Assembly (NCBI GenBank): GCA_002381225.1
Contig: DFSS01000002.1
Coordinates: 1,882 to 34,798, forward strand
Direction: 5' to 3'
DNA: 32,917 bases
Source of the DNA: Flavobacteriales bacterium UBA3431
Lineage (GTDB): Bacteria; Bacteroidota; Bacteroidia; Flavobacteriales; Schleiferiaceae
In this document: in pieces, positions 15,263-22,987 of the stretch
How the letters are laid out: each line of letters starts with the position of its first letter
Numbering within the stretch: the first letter of the stretch is position 1
Notes under the pieces: model-generated
What the model was told of the DNA's origin: nothing
Database searches by the model: none
Seen by the model: only the letters and a program-made list of their open reading frames with translations
Position numbers and translations under genes: made by a program

Positions 15263-16270
15263 TTAGGATTCGGGTTCGGGCCAGGGACTCTCTTTGCCAA
15301 TGTGGAACAAGGCATCCCCGCGGTGCACCAACGGAATGTTGTTGTGCCCGATGATGAAACCATCCATGGGGCTGAAGATCTTCACGGTATACGAATCGTA
15401 TGGATTGCGAATGCGGCCTATCAGTTCGCCTTCGCGAACGGCCTGACCGCTGGCGCGCTCAAAAGAAAAAAGACCCGAGGCTTCTGCACGCACCCAGCTG
15501 TTCCCAGCAATGTGGCGAGGAAGTTTGGGGCTGGCCTTTTCGCGCCCTTTGATCCCATGCACTTTGGGGGATTTGGGCAGCATGCCCACATGGTGCATGA
15601 AGCGTTTGGTGCCCCGAATGGCTTCTTTAATGGCCTGCTCATCAAGGCGGAGGGATTCGCCCCCTTCGTACACAATGATGGGCACCCCATGGGCTTGGCC
15701 GCATGCGCGCAAAGAGCCAGAAATCAATCCCGAACCCATGGAAATGGGGGCTTGGAAGGCTTTTGCCATGTCCACGGCATTTGGATCCAAGGGGTCATAG
15801 CGAATCTGGGGATAGTTTGTTCGGCTGGCTCCGCCGGTGTGAAAATCGATACCCATGTCTACGACTGGAAGAATTTTGGTGGCCAGGGTGTGGGCAACCT
15901 GTGCTGCGAGGGACCCGTTGGAGGATCCGGGAAAGCTCCGATTGACGTCCTTTCCATCCGGAACTTCCCGACTGAAGAATAAGAAACCGTAGACGTTGAT
16001 GATGGGCAGTGCCACCACGGTGCCGCATTGGATATCTTCAAAAATGCCCAATGAAATCATGCGGCGAACTACTTCAATGCCGTTGACTTCGTCCCCGTGC
16101 AATCCGCCACTAAGCAATAGGGTGGGTCCGGGATTCGCACTGCGAAACACGTGGACGGGCATGTGGATCAAGGTGCCGGATAAAAGCCGTGCCACCTGGA
16201 TTTCAACCGTTTTGTAGCTCCCCGGGGGGATGACGATGTCGTCAATGACCAGTACGTCGTCGGTAGTCAT
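15263..16270 (-). CDS. Succinylglutamate desuccinylase/aspartoacylase family zinc hydrolase
   Basis: A 335-residue M14-like deacylase. The zinc ligands are His58 and Glu61 in GGLHGDE and His144 in DFHTGG. Arg111 lies in DVNRSFPG and the catalytic Glu202 in YEGGE. The C-terminal quarter (about 250-325) is a beta-rich domain with GLFSFERASGQAVREGELIGRI and the biotinyl-carrier-like ending IFSPMDGFIIGHNNIPLVHRGDALFHI. The family removes acyl groups from amino acids; this subgroup, common in Bacteroidota, has no firm substrate. It begins immediately after the purB stop (TAA then ATG with no gap), so it is co-translated with purB. RimK, a frequent neighbour of this subgroup, is absent here. Confidence 0.85.
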   Translation of the reverse strand: MTTDDVLVIDDIVIPPGSYKTVEIQVARLLSGTLIHMPVHVFRSANPGPTLLLSGGLHGDEVNGIEVVRRMISLGIFEDIQCGTVVALPIINVYGFLFFSREVPDGKDVNRSFPGSSNGSLAAQVAHTLATKILPVVDMGIDFHTGGASRTNYPQIRYDPLDPNAVDMAKAFQAPISMGSGLISGSLRACGQAHGVPIIVYEGGESLRLDEQAIKEAIRGTKRFMHHVGMLPKSPKVHGIKGREKASPKLPRHIAGNSWVRAEASGLFSFERASGQAVREGELIGRIRNPYDSYTVKIFSPMDGFIIGHNNIPLVHRGDALFHIGKESPWPEPES

Positions 16271-17611
16271 TTAACGGCCCGTATAAGTTTGGGGACGCAA
16301 GGCGCGCAACTCTTCTTTCACTGCGTCAGAGACGGCTAGCTCCTCGATGAAGGCGGAAATCGTGCGTTGCGTTATGCCTTCGTTGGTTCGGGTAAGGGCC
16401 TTAAGCGCCTCGTAGGGTTGCGGGTAGGATTCCCGACGAAGGATGGTTTGAATGCCCTCCGCCACCACGGCCCAATTGGATTCCAAATCGGCATCCATGG
16501 CGTGTTCGTTCACAATCAACTTGTGGAGTCCTTTCTGCAGGTTTTGCATGGCAAGGAGGCTGTGTCCAAAGGGCACGCCTACATTTCGGAGCACAGTGCT
16601 GTCGGTGAGGTCGCGTTGCAAGCGCGAAATGGGCAATTTGGCGGCGAGGTGCTCGAGCAAGGCGTTGGCGATACCGAGGTTGCCTTCGGCATTTTCAAAG
16701 TCAATGGGATTCACTTTGTGGGGCATCGCGGATGAACCTACTTCACCGGCGACAATGCGCTGCTTGAAGTATTCCATGCTGATGTACTGCCACACATCCT
16801 TGGCCAAATCCATGAGGATGGTGTGAATGCGTTTCATGCCGTCCAAGTAGGCCGCGAGGTAATCGTAGTGCTCGATTTGGGTCGTAGGGAAGGAGCGCTT
16901 GAGTCCCAATGTTTCATGGCAGAACTGGCTGGCGAAGGCGTGCCAGTCGGTGTTTGGAAAGGCGGCAAAATGGGCATTGAAGGCCCCGGTCGCCCCGCCA
17001 AATTTGGCTGCGAACGGGATGCTGTTTAACAGATTGCGTTGCTGCTCCAAGCGCACAATGAAAACCTCCCACTCTTTGCCCAATCGGGTGGGGGATGCGG
17101 GTTGCCCGTGGGTTCGGGCGAGCATGGGAAGGTGGGCCCAAGCATTGGCTTGGTCCCGGAGGGTGTCGAGCAAATCCTCCAGCGCAGGCAAGAAAATCTC
17201 CTCGTGGTACTCTTTGATCGACAGCGGAATAGCGGTATTGTTGATGTCCTGAGAGGTGAGGCCAAAGTGGATGTATTCGGACTGCTCCGCGAGGCCCAGT
17301 CGGGTCATTTGGTCCTTCAAAAAGTATTCTACGGCCTTGACATCGTGGTTGGTCGTTTTTTCAATTCGCTTGATTTCCAAAGCATCGGCCTCTGAAAATT
17401 CCGCGTACAGGGCACGAAGGGCGTCTTTTTGCTCCTCAGAAATGCCAGCCAGGGCGGGCAAGGGAAGCTCGGCCAGGGCAATGAAGTACTCCACCTCCAC
17501 ACGAACGCGGTAGGCGATGAGTCCAAATTCCGAGAAATAAGGCGAAAGGGGCTGTGTGGTCCGAGCATATCGGCCATCGAGCGGCGACAGAGCGTGTAAG
17601 GCGAATTCCAT
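16271..17611 (-). CDS. purB: Adenylosuccinate lyase
   Basis: A 446-residue fumarase-superfamily lyase. It cleaves SAICAR to AICAR and adenylosuccinate to AMP, releasing fumarate, in cytosolic purine synthesis. The N-terminus LHALSPLDGRYA is diagnostic. RTHGQPASPTRLGKE (166-180) carries the general acid His168, and the flexible loop VGSSAMPHKVNPIDFENAEGN (291-311) is the superfamily signature with the catalytic serine. The start at 17611 is fixed by MEFALHALSPLDGRY and by a perfect -7 box just upstream; the longer reading frame to 17752 lies inside the neighbouring gene. It is transcribed together with a zinc hydrolase that follows without a gap. Confidence 0.95.
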   Translation of the reverse strand: MEFALHALSPLDGRYARTTQPLSPYFSEFGLIAYRVRVEVEYFIALAELPLPALAGISEEQKDALRALYAEFSEADALEIKRIEKTTNHDVKAVEYFLKDQMTRLGLAEQSEYIHFGLTSQDINNTAIPLSIKEYHEEIFLPALEDLLDTLRDQANAWAHLPMLARTHGQPASPTRLGKEWEVFIVRLEQQRNLLNSIPFAAKFGGATGAFNAHFAAFPNTDWHAFASQFCHETLGLKRSFPTTQIEHYDYLAAYLDGMKRIHTILMDLAKDVWQYISMEYFKQRIVAGEVGSSAMPHKVNPIDFENAEGNLGIANALLEHLAAKLPISRLQRDLTDSTVLRNVGVPFGHSLLAMQNLQKGLHKLIVNEHAMDADLESNWAVVAEGIQTILRRESYPQPYEALKALTRTNEGITQRTISAFIEELAVSDAVKEELRALRPQTYTGR

Positions 17612-17619
17612 TCCTAATA

Positions 17620-18057
17620 CTAAAGCACAAAGGTACCAAATGCCGGCAGCATGGGCACGGACTTTGGGCCTTCCGCTTGAAATATCTGCCATTCCCGCCC
17701 ATTGGTTAGGGCCCCCCAGGGGGCGCGGGTCGCCGAATTGTACCGCATCCACTGGTCACCGACGGATTCATTCAAGGGAATGTGTTCGGCCTTGCATTCG
17801 ATGAGCATCCAAAGTTGGCCCTGATGAAAAACGGCGATGTCGAAGCGGCGCACCATTCCATGGACCTGAATTCCGCGCTCCACCGCGATGGAGGCAGAGG
17901 GGTATCCCGCATCGAGGACAAGGCGCCGAAGGGCGTCTTGACGGACCCATTCCTCGGGTGTGGCCTTGACGTATTTGCGCCGAAATGCGTCCCAAAGCGT
18001 GTCGCTGTGCGGGTCGAGTTCATGCATGCTCGAATGAAGCCAAGGGCGTGGTCGCAT
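17620..18057 (-). CDS. Orphan HSDR_N-type (type I restriction R-subunit N-terminal) nuclease-fold protein
   Basis: A 145-residue stand-alone protein matching the N-terminal endonuclease-like domain of type I restriction HsdR subunits. KATPEEWVRQDALRRLVLDAGYP precedes the PD-(D/E)XK core with Asp73 in RRFDIAVF and Glu87-Cys88-Lys89 in LIECKAE; NGREWQIF follows near the end. Single-domain versions are widespread in Bacteroidota and have no methylase or specificity subunit beside them, as here, so this is not evidence for a restriction system. An ATG at 18027 is an alternative start, but a TAACCTTG box four bases before 18057 favours the longer form. Its last codons contain the purB promoter. 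Confidence 0.82.
   Translation of the reverse strand: MRPRPWLHSSMHELDPHSDTLWDAFRRKYVKATPEEWVRQDALRRLVLDAGYPSASIAVERGIQVHGMVRRFDIAVFHQGQLWMLIECKAEHIPLNESVGDQWMRYNSATRAPWGALTNGREWQIFQAEGPKSVPMLPAFGTFVL
17628..17635 (-). promoter_or_regulatory. -7 box of the purB promoter inside the upstream gene
   Basis: TACCTTTG, a perfect match, occupies the codons for Gly-Thr-Phe-Val at the very end of the HSDR_N gene and ends 16 bases before the purB ATG. It fixes the purB start and allows purB to be transcribed alone. Confidence 0.7.
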
Positions 18058-18061
18058 GATG

Positions 18062-18079
18062 CAAGGTTATGTACTTTTG
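18062..18079. promoter_or_regulatory. Back-to-back divergent promoter boxes (HSDR_N gene / acyltransferase)
   Basis: The minus-strand box TAACCTTG (18069-18062) ends four bases before the ATG at 18057. The plus-strand box TACTTTTG (18072-18079), a perfect match, ends ten bases before the ATG at 18090. The two boxes are two bases apart and point outward, so one polymerase probably excludes the other. Confidence 0.55.
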
Positions 18080-18089
18080 TGGGATTCTC

Positions 18090-18875
18090 ATGAAGAAAAA
18101 AGTACTGCCCTACCGCGATCCTTTCGGCTACCCCATTTGGGCCAAGCGCACGGTCATCTTCTGGTTTGGGATTATCACGTGGTACCGCTGCAATCGTCTG
18201 AACAAGCTGGTTGTCCTTGGCGGGGAGCATTTGAAGGCACTTCCCAACCAAAACGTCCTCTTTGTGAGCAACCACCAGACCTATTTTATGGACGTGGCGA
18301 GCATGTACCTCGTGTTTAGCCATGCCAAACACCGCATTTTTGATCGGGCGGACCGCTTTTGGCCCTTCATCAATCCCAAAATCAATCTCTTCTTTATCGC
18401 AGCCAAAGAAACCATGAAGTCGGGGTTGCTGCCCAGGGCACTCTCCCTCGCGGGTTCCGTGAGCATCAAGCGCACTTGGCGTGAGGCAGGTAAGGAGGTC
18501 TCCCGAAATGTGGATCCACGCGATTTGGACAATATCAAAAAGGCCATCCAAAATGGTTGGGTGATCACATTTCCGCAAGGGACGACCAAGCCGTATGTGC
18601 CTGGAAGACGTGGTACAGCGCACATTATTAAGCAGTTAAACCCAGTTGTCGTGCCCGTGGTCATCGATGGCTACCGACGAGCATTCGATAAAAAGGGCCT
18701 TCGAACCAAAAAGCGTGGTTCCACCCTCACCATGCGATTTAAGGAGCCCATGGCCTTTGATGCGCAGCTCACGCCGCAAGAGATTCTCGATCAAATCATG
18801 GACGCCATCGAGCAGTCCCCAATGCACCACGGAATTCGTACCTTGGAACCCAGTAATCGTCCAGCAACCGCCTGA
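18090..18875 (+). CDS. Lysophospholipid acyltransferase (PlsC-like)
   Basis: A 261-residue membrane-associated acyltransferase of the PlsC/LPLAT fold, expected to acylate a lysophospholipid or related lipid in phospholipid synthesis. The first block is FVSNHQTYFMDVASMY. Here the catalytic His and Asp are separated by five residues (HX5D), not the four of E. coli PlsC. Later blocks are SIKRTWRE and ITFPQGTTKPYVPGRRGTAHI, the usual glycerol-phosphate and PEGT-like motifs. An N-terminal hydrophobic segment IFWFGIITWY may anchor it. The ATG at 18069 is upstream of and inside the promoter box, so 18090 is the start. The next gene begins two bases after its stop. Confidence 0.87.
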   Translation: MKKKVLPYRDPFGYPIWAKRTVIFWFGIITWYRCNRLNKLVVLGGEHLKALPNQNVLFVSNHQTYFMDVASMYLVFSHAKHRIFDRADRFWPFINPKINLFFIAAKETMKSGLLPRALSLAGSVSIKRTWREAGKEVSRNVDPRDLDNIKKAIQNGWVITFPQGTTKPYVPGRRGTAHIIKQLNPVVVPVVIDGYRRAFDKKGLRTKKRGSTLTMRFKEPMAFDAQLTPQEILDQIMDAIEQSPMHHGIRTLEPSNRPATA

Positions 18876-18877
18876 AC

Positions 18878-19663
18878 ATGAAACGCATTCTCCTCCTAAT
18901 CGCTACGGCGACCGCCCTCTTTTCGGCCTGTGAAAATGGCATCTTGCCCGAGGACGCGAGCTATGACCAACGCAATGTGGTGCTCCGCCATTTTTTCTAT
19001 TACGACGGGGTCACCATGGATACCAACAAGGTCTTTTTGCTGGGGAACGCCGAAGTGCGTTTCCAAGACATTGAGCTGGTGTTTGGTGAATACTATTTCA
19101 CAGACCACTTGGACGATACGTTGACGCCGAATTTCAAGGATACGGTGAATCCCTATGTCTTTGATCCCGTGGCAGCTTCTTTGACGTACAACACGGAAGC
19201 CCGCTTGTACCGTTTATCCAAGGGAGTCTATTCAGGGACCCACCATTTCCGAATGGGCTTGGACTCTGCTGCGAATGCGACAGCACCCAGTGCTTGGAGT
19301 GAAAAACATACCCTTCGCCATCCGGGCTTGCATCGAGGAGCGGGAGAGGGCTACAACATATTGTATATCAAAGGTTTGTACAAAGACGCGAGCGATACGA
19401 CCGTGCTGGCGCCCAACAAGCCTTTTGTATACCGTGTGTCCAACAATTTGATGCAGATGGATTGGTTTAAGTCCATGTCCTTCAACGTGGTTCCCAACCG
19501 CGATGTGAACATCAACATTGTTTGGGACATCGATAAACTCCTCTTGGGAACAGACCCTTTGTTGGTCGATGATTTGGATGTGGATCCCAGCAATCCGATT
19601 TCGGCGGGATTGTGGCCAAGCATCAAGGCCAACATGGAGGCCTCCTACCAGATTCAGCTTTAA
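18878..19663 (+). CDS. Lipoprotein with MbnP-like domain features
   Basis: A 261-residue lipoprotein with lipobox LFSAC (lipidated Cys18). After it comes a beta-rich domain with HFFYYDGVTMDTNKVFLLGNAEVRFQDIELVFGEYYF and then GLDSAANATAPSAW ... RHPGLHRGAGEGYNILYIKGLYKD. This combination, a GxDS-type loop followed by a His/Gly-rich GYxxxxxxG stretch, resembles the MbnP-like domain, known from methanobactin-associated proteins and often linked to copper. Some expected Trp and Met positions are not present, so the match is tentative and metal binding is not shown. It is the middle gene of an operon with an acyltransferase (2-base gap) and an Mpl-type ligase (9-base gap). Confidence 0.8.
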   Translation: MKRILLLIATATALFSACENGILPEDASYDQRNVVLRHFFYYDGVTMDTNKVFLLGNAEVRFQDIELVFGEYYFTDHLDDTLTPNFKDTVNPYVFDPVAASLTYNTEARLYRLSKGVYSGTHHFRMGLDSAANATAPSAWSEKHTLRHPGLHRGAGEGYNILYIKGLYKDASDTTVLAPNKPFVYRVSNNLMQMDWFKSMSFNVVPNRDVNINIVWDIDKLLLGTDPLLVDDLDVDPSNPISAGLWPSIKANMEASYQIQL

Positions 19664-19672
19664 CCTTTTCGG

Positions 19673-21019
19673 ATGAAGGCGCACTTCATTGCCATCGGCG
19701 GTTCGGCGATGCACAATTTGGCATTGGCCTTGGCCGAACGGGGCGATACGACCATTACAGGGAGTGACGACGCCATTTTTGAACCTTCACGCAGTCGCCT
19801 TGCCGCAGCCGGCATCCTTCCAGAATCCGAGGGCTGGTTCCCGGAGAAGATTACGTCGGATGTGGAGGCGGTTATCCTCGGCATGCACGCTCGGGCGGAT
19901 AATCCAGAGCTGCTGCGCGCCCAAGAATTGGGCCTTCCCATTTTTTCCTACCCCGAATACCTCTACGAAGCCACCAAAGGCAAGACCCGTGTGGTAGTGG
20001 GAGGGAGCCACGGGAAAACCAGTACTACCTCGATGCTTTTGCATGCCTTGCGCATGGATGGCCTCGATGTCGACTACATGGTAGGCGCTCAGCTGGCGGG
20101 CTACCAAACCATGGTTCGCTTGTCCAACTCGGCGGAATGGGCCGTTTTTGAAGGAGATGAATACTTGTCCTCTCCCATTGATTTACGCCCCAAATTTCAC
20201 CTTTACCGGGCCAATGTAGCCATCCTGACAGGCATGGCCTGGGACCATGTCAATGTGTTCCCCACCATGGCAGACTACGAGAAGGCCTTTAGCGGTTTTC
20301 TGGAAAGCATGGAGCCCGGAGGCACCTTGATTTACAACGAAGAGGATGAGGCTTTGACCGCCGTCGTTCTCGCCGATCAAAGCCCAATTCGCAAGATTCC
20401 CTACCGCACCCCGGCGTATCGGGTGGAGCATAACCAATGGATCTGGGAGACCCCTCATGGGGACCTACCTCTGCGCATTATGGGCCGTCACAACCTGAGC
20501 AATGCTGAGGGTGCCCGTTGGTTGGCATTGGAAATGGGGATTCAAGAGGAAGACTTCTACGATGCTATGGCCACGTTTGAAGGCGCTCAGCGCCGATTGG
20601 AAGTGCTCGCGGAGTCCGAAGCGCGCTGTGTGCACTTGGACTTTGCCCATGCGCCGAGCAAGGTGAAAGCGACGGTGGCCGCGTATGTGGAGACCTATGA
20701 CCAAACCGTGGGTCTTCTGGAATTGCATACGTTTAGTTCCTTGAACCCAGCCTTTATCCCGGGCTATGCGGGTACCATGAAGGGTTTGGGCCAGGCGATG
20801 GTCTACTTTGATCCAGCCGCCGTAGCGCACAAGAAGCTTCCTGCCTTGGATCCGGCGTGGGTGCAGGAAACCTTTGGACCTGGAGTCAAGGTGTTCACGC
20901 GCCAAGAGGAGGTTCAGGCCGCTTTGGAGGCTTTGCCCGCCACCTGCCACGTGCTCATCATGTCGTCTGGAAATATGGGCGGCATCGATGTCCGCACTTG
21001 GGCTTCTTCTTGGGTCTAA
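19673..21019 (+). CDS. mpl: Mur ligase family peptidoglycan-recycling ligase (Mpl type)
   Basis: A 448-residue ATP-dependent Mur ligase. The N-terminal Rossmann-like domain has HFIAIGGSAMHNLALAL and ITGSDD. The ATP P-loop is GGSHGKTSTTS (110-120, Lys115). FEGDEYLSS, MAWDHVNVFPTMADY and MGRHNLSNAEGARWLALEMG follow as in UDP-MurNAc:L-Ala-gamma-D-Glu-meso-DAP ligase, and the C-terminal FAHAPSKVKATVAA replaces the DYAHHP of MurC, which supports Mpl. The product ligates recycled tripeptide to UDP-MurNAc in the cytosol. MurC itself is the alternative, but the GGSAMHNLA start and missing MurC features make it less likely. Start 19673 follows the lipoprotein stop by nine bases. Confidence 0.87.
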   Translation: MKAHFIAIGGSAMHNLALALAERGDTTITGSDDAIFEPSRSRLAAAGILPESEGWFPEKITSDVEAVILGMHARADNPELLRAQELGLPIFSYPEYLYEATKGKTRVVVGGSHGKTSTTSMLLHALRMDGLDVDYMVGAQLAGYQTMVRLSNSAEWAVFEGDEYLSSPIDLRPKFHLYRANVAILTGMAWDHVNVFPTMADYEKAFSGFLESMEPGGTLIYNEEDEALTAVVLADQSPIRKIPYRTPAYRVEHNQWIWETPHGDLPLRIMGRHNLSNAEGARWLALEMGIQEEDFYDAMATFEGAQRRLEVLAESEARCVHLDFAHAPSKVKATVAAYVETYDQTVGLLELHTFSSLNPAFIPGYAGTMKGLGQAMVYFDPAAVAHKKLPALDPAWVQETFGPGVKVFTRQEEVQAALEALPATCHVLIMSSGNMGGIDVRTWASSWV

Positions 21020-21030
21020 GAGGTGCCTCT

Positions 21031-21687
21031 CTAGCAACCCCCGGATAAGAATCCTCCCATCAATGGCCAGGAAAGGCTCCAGAGCCATGTGGTGCGCAAT
21101 TTATCGGTGCGCATGTCCAAGGTGGTCTGAGGGCCAAAAGCGATCTCTACAGGAAGAATGATGCAGTGTTTGAAAAGGAAAGGGCTGTCGCGATGGCGGT
21201 AATGCCCTTGAACCCGGAATACCCAGGGGTAGCCTGTTTGGTGGTATACGAGCGGAACACCTGGGGTTTCTGTGAATGAGCTGCGCGCATAGCCCCAGCC
21301 GAGACTCGCACTGAGATCCCATGGACTGTATACATCGACCCCAATGAGAAATCCTGAAGCGAGGAAGCCTGCCCAACGCATTTGATCCAAGTACAGCAGT
21401 TCGCCGGTCTCCGTCAAGGCTTGACTTTGGGCATCCTGTACACTCAAGCCCACGGAAAAGTGCCGGTGAATGCGCATGGAAAGCTGTAGACCGCTTAGAT
21501 TGCCCGTAATACTGTTATTCGCAGAAGTATTAGGTGAAAAAAGCTGGTACGGTCCGCTCTCAAAATGGGCCTTGAAAGGCAGGGTGTAGGTTTGCTCCAT
21601 CCCAAGGGGTTCAGGGCTCTGAGCACTGTCAGATTGCCCAAAGGCAGCGACGGGGAGAAGGAAAGTGAGGGCAAAGAGGAACCTCAT
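21031..21687 (-). CDS. Exported protein of unknown function, probably outer-membrane
   Basis: A 218-residue protein with a clear signal peptide (MRFLFALTFLLPVAAFGQ). The mature part alternates hydrophobic and polar residues in amphipathic strands (LQLSMRIHRHFSVGLSVQD, GFLIGVDVYSPWDLSASLGWGYARS, WVFRVQGHYRHRDSPF, LWSLSWPLMGGFL), compatible with a small beta-barrel. No known family was recognised. The ATG overlaps the TGA of the STAS-like gene as ATGA, so it is the last gene of the pyrR operon by position and probably translationally coupled. It converges on mpl with an 11-base gap. Confidence 0.75.
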   Translation of the reverse strand: MRFLFALTFLLPVAAFGQSDSAQSPEPLGMEQTYTLPFKAHFESGPYQLFSPNTSANNSITGNLSGLQLSMRIHRHFSVGLSVQDAQSQALTETGELLYLDQMRWAGFLASGFLIGVDVYSPWDLSASLGWGYARSSFTETPGVPLVYHQTGYPWVFRVQGHYRHRDSPFLFKHCIILPVEIAFGPQTTLDMRTDKLRTTWLWSLSWPLMGGFLSGGC

Positions 21688-22022
21688 TCCTCCATCAATT
21701 TGCGCTGCATTTCGTCCATCTCAAAGAAGTCTTCCGCTTCTTGGTAGGTGGGTACGACGGGTAAATCCTCATCGAAGAGATGGAGTAGGCTCTCGCGGAC
21801 AATGATGATGAAACTGTAGTTCTCGTCAAGGCGTTCTACCTGAAAATCTTGAAGCGCTTCGGTGTCCTCAAACTCCTCCACCATGGTCAAATTAAGCACC
21901 ACATGGGAGGTGGAATGCTTCGCCATAAGTGTGAGCAATTCGGTGACATCCGATGGGGCAAAAAGGTCTTCCCCGAACTTGATGTGCAAGAAGGCGGATT
22001 TCGTTTCTACTTTAAAAGACAT
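21684..22022 (-). CDS. Small STAS-like (anti-sigma antagonist fold) protein
   Basis: A 112-residue cytosolic protein that looks like a divergent STAS domain: KVETKSAFLHIKF, then DVTELLTLMAKHSTSHVVLNLTMVEEFEDTEALQDF, where the serine/threonine-bearing loop of true anti-sigma antagonists is acidic (EEFEDTEA), then SFIIIVRE. The acidic tail EAEDFFEMDEMQRKLMEE is distinctive. The true start is ATG 22022 (MSFKVETKSA), five bases after the pyrB stop; an open frame to 22400 is only the shadow of pyrB. In related Bacteroidota I recall this small gene beside ribonuclease Z, which is absent here. Function unproven. Confidence 0.85.
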   Translation of the reverse strand: MSFKVETKSAFLHIKFGEDLFAPSDVTELLTLMAKHSTSHVVLNLTMVEEFEDTEALQDFQVERLDENYSFIIIVRESLLHLFDEDLPVVPTYQEAEDFFEMDEMQRKLMEE

Positions 22023-22027
22023 GGTCG

Positions 22028-22987
22028 TTAAGCAATGTTCTTTCCTTGGGAGGCGAGAAGATACAACACAGCCATGCGAACTGCTACACCGTTTTGGACT
22101 TGATCCAAAATGATGGCATGCTCCGAATCCGCCACTTCCGAGGTGATTTCCACCCCGCGGTTTATGGGCCCCGGATGGAGGATGACTGGAATCGAAGACA
22201 GGGCGCGCAGCTTGTCCATGGTGACGCCGTAGCGCATGTGGTATTCCCGAATACTCGGGAAGTAGGCGCGGTCCATTCGCTCGTGCTGGACGCGGAGCAT
22301 ATTGGCTACATCGGCCCATTCCAAAGCGTCTTCCAAGCGTGGAATCACTTGGACACCCAGGGAGTAGATGTGCCGGGGGATTAAGGTGGCAGGCCCGCAC
22401 ACGGCGACTTCCGCACCAAGTTTTTGGAGGCAGTAGATGTTGCTCAAAGCCACGCGGGAGTGGGTAACGTCGCCCACGATGACGACCCGCTTGCCGGTCA
22501 AGTCTCCGAGTTTTTCGGACATGGAGAAGGCATCTAAAAGGGCCTGAGTGGGGTGTTCGTGGGTTCCGTCGCCCGCGTTCACAATGTGCGCATCCACATG
22601 CTTGCTCAGAAATTCTGCGGCCCCGGGTTCGGCATGGCGCATCACAATCATATCCACCTTCATGGCGAGGATGTTGTTGACCGTATCCACGAGGGTTTCT
22701 CCTTTTTTGACCGAAGAATTGGAGGCGGCAAAGTTGATGACGTCGGCGCTCAGACGCTTTTCGGCCAATTCAAAACTCAATCGCGTTCGAGTCGAGTTTT
22801 CAAAAAACAAATTGGCAATCGTGATGTCACGCAGCGAGGGGACCTTCTTGATCGGGCGGTTGATCACCTCCTTGAATTGGGCGGCCCAATGTAAAATCAA
22901 ATGGATGTCTTCAGGACTCAGTCCCTTGATGCCTAAGAGGTGGCGAGTGCTCAGTTTAGCGCTGTGCGGCATGTGGGGTAGATTCAA
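22028..22987 (-). CDS. pyrB: Aspartate carbamoyltransferase catalytic subunit
   Basis: A 319-residue transcarbamylase that makes carbamoyl-aspartate from aspartate and carbamoyl phosphate, the committed step of pyrimidine synthesis. The carbamoyl-phosphate motif is FFENSTRTRLSFE (61-73). SSVKKGETLVDT is the 80s-type loop, DGTHEHPTQALLD is next, and HPGPINRGVEI is the aspartate-site loop. There is no pyrI regulatory subunit gene beside it. The start at 22987 lies 32 bases inside pyrR; an ATG at 22972 would shorten the overlap to 17 bases, and the sequence does not decide between them. The pyrR-pyrB pair is classic, and two envelope/regulatory genes follow. Confidence 0.95.
   Translation of the reverse strand: MNLPHMPHSAKLSTRHLLGIKGLSPEDIHLILHWAAQFKEVINRPIKKVPSLRDITIANLFFENSTRTRLSFELAEKRLSADVINFAASNSSVKKGETLVDTVNNILAMKVDMIVMRHAEPGAAEFLSKHVDAHIVNAGDGTHEHPTQALLDAFSMSEKLGDLTGKRVVIVGDVTHSRVALSNIYCLQKLGAEVAVCGPATLIPRHIYSLGVQVIPRLEDALEWADVANMLRVQHERMDRAYFPSIREYHMRYGVTMDKLRALSSIPVILHPGPINRGVEITSEVADSEHAIILDQVQNGVAVRMAVLYLLASQGKNIA

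Noticed and set aside
17612..17752. Longer purB start
   Set aside because: The added residues are the other frame of the HSDR_N gene, and the perfect -7 box lies inside this extension.
17620..18057. Restriction-modification system
   Set aside because: Only the single HSDR_N-type domain is present. No helicase, methylase or specificity gene lies nearby, and such orphan proteins are common in the phylum.
21019..21030. AGAGGTGCCTCT inverted repeat between mpl and the convergent gene as a terminator
   Set aside because: The loop would be two bases and no T-run follows on either strand.
22023..22400. N-terminal extension of the STAS-like gene
   Set aside because: The extra 126 residues are the other frame of pyrB, Pro- and His-rich without family likeness. 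The start at 22022 directly follows the pyrB stop and gives the usual N-terminus.
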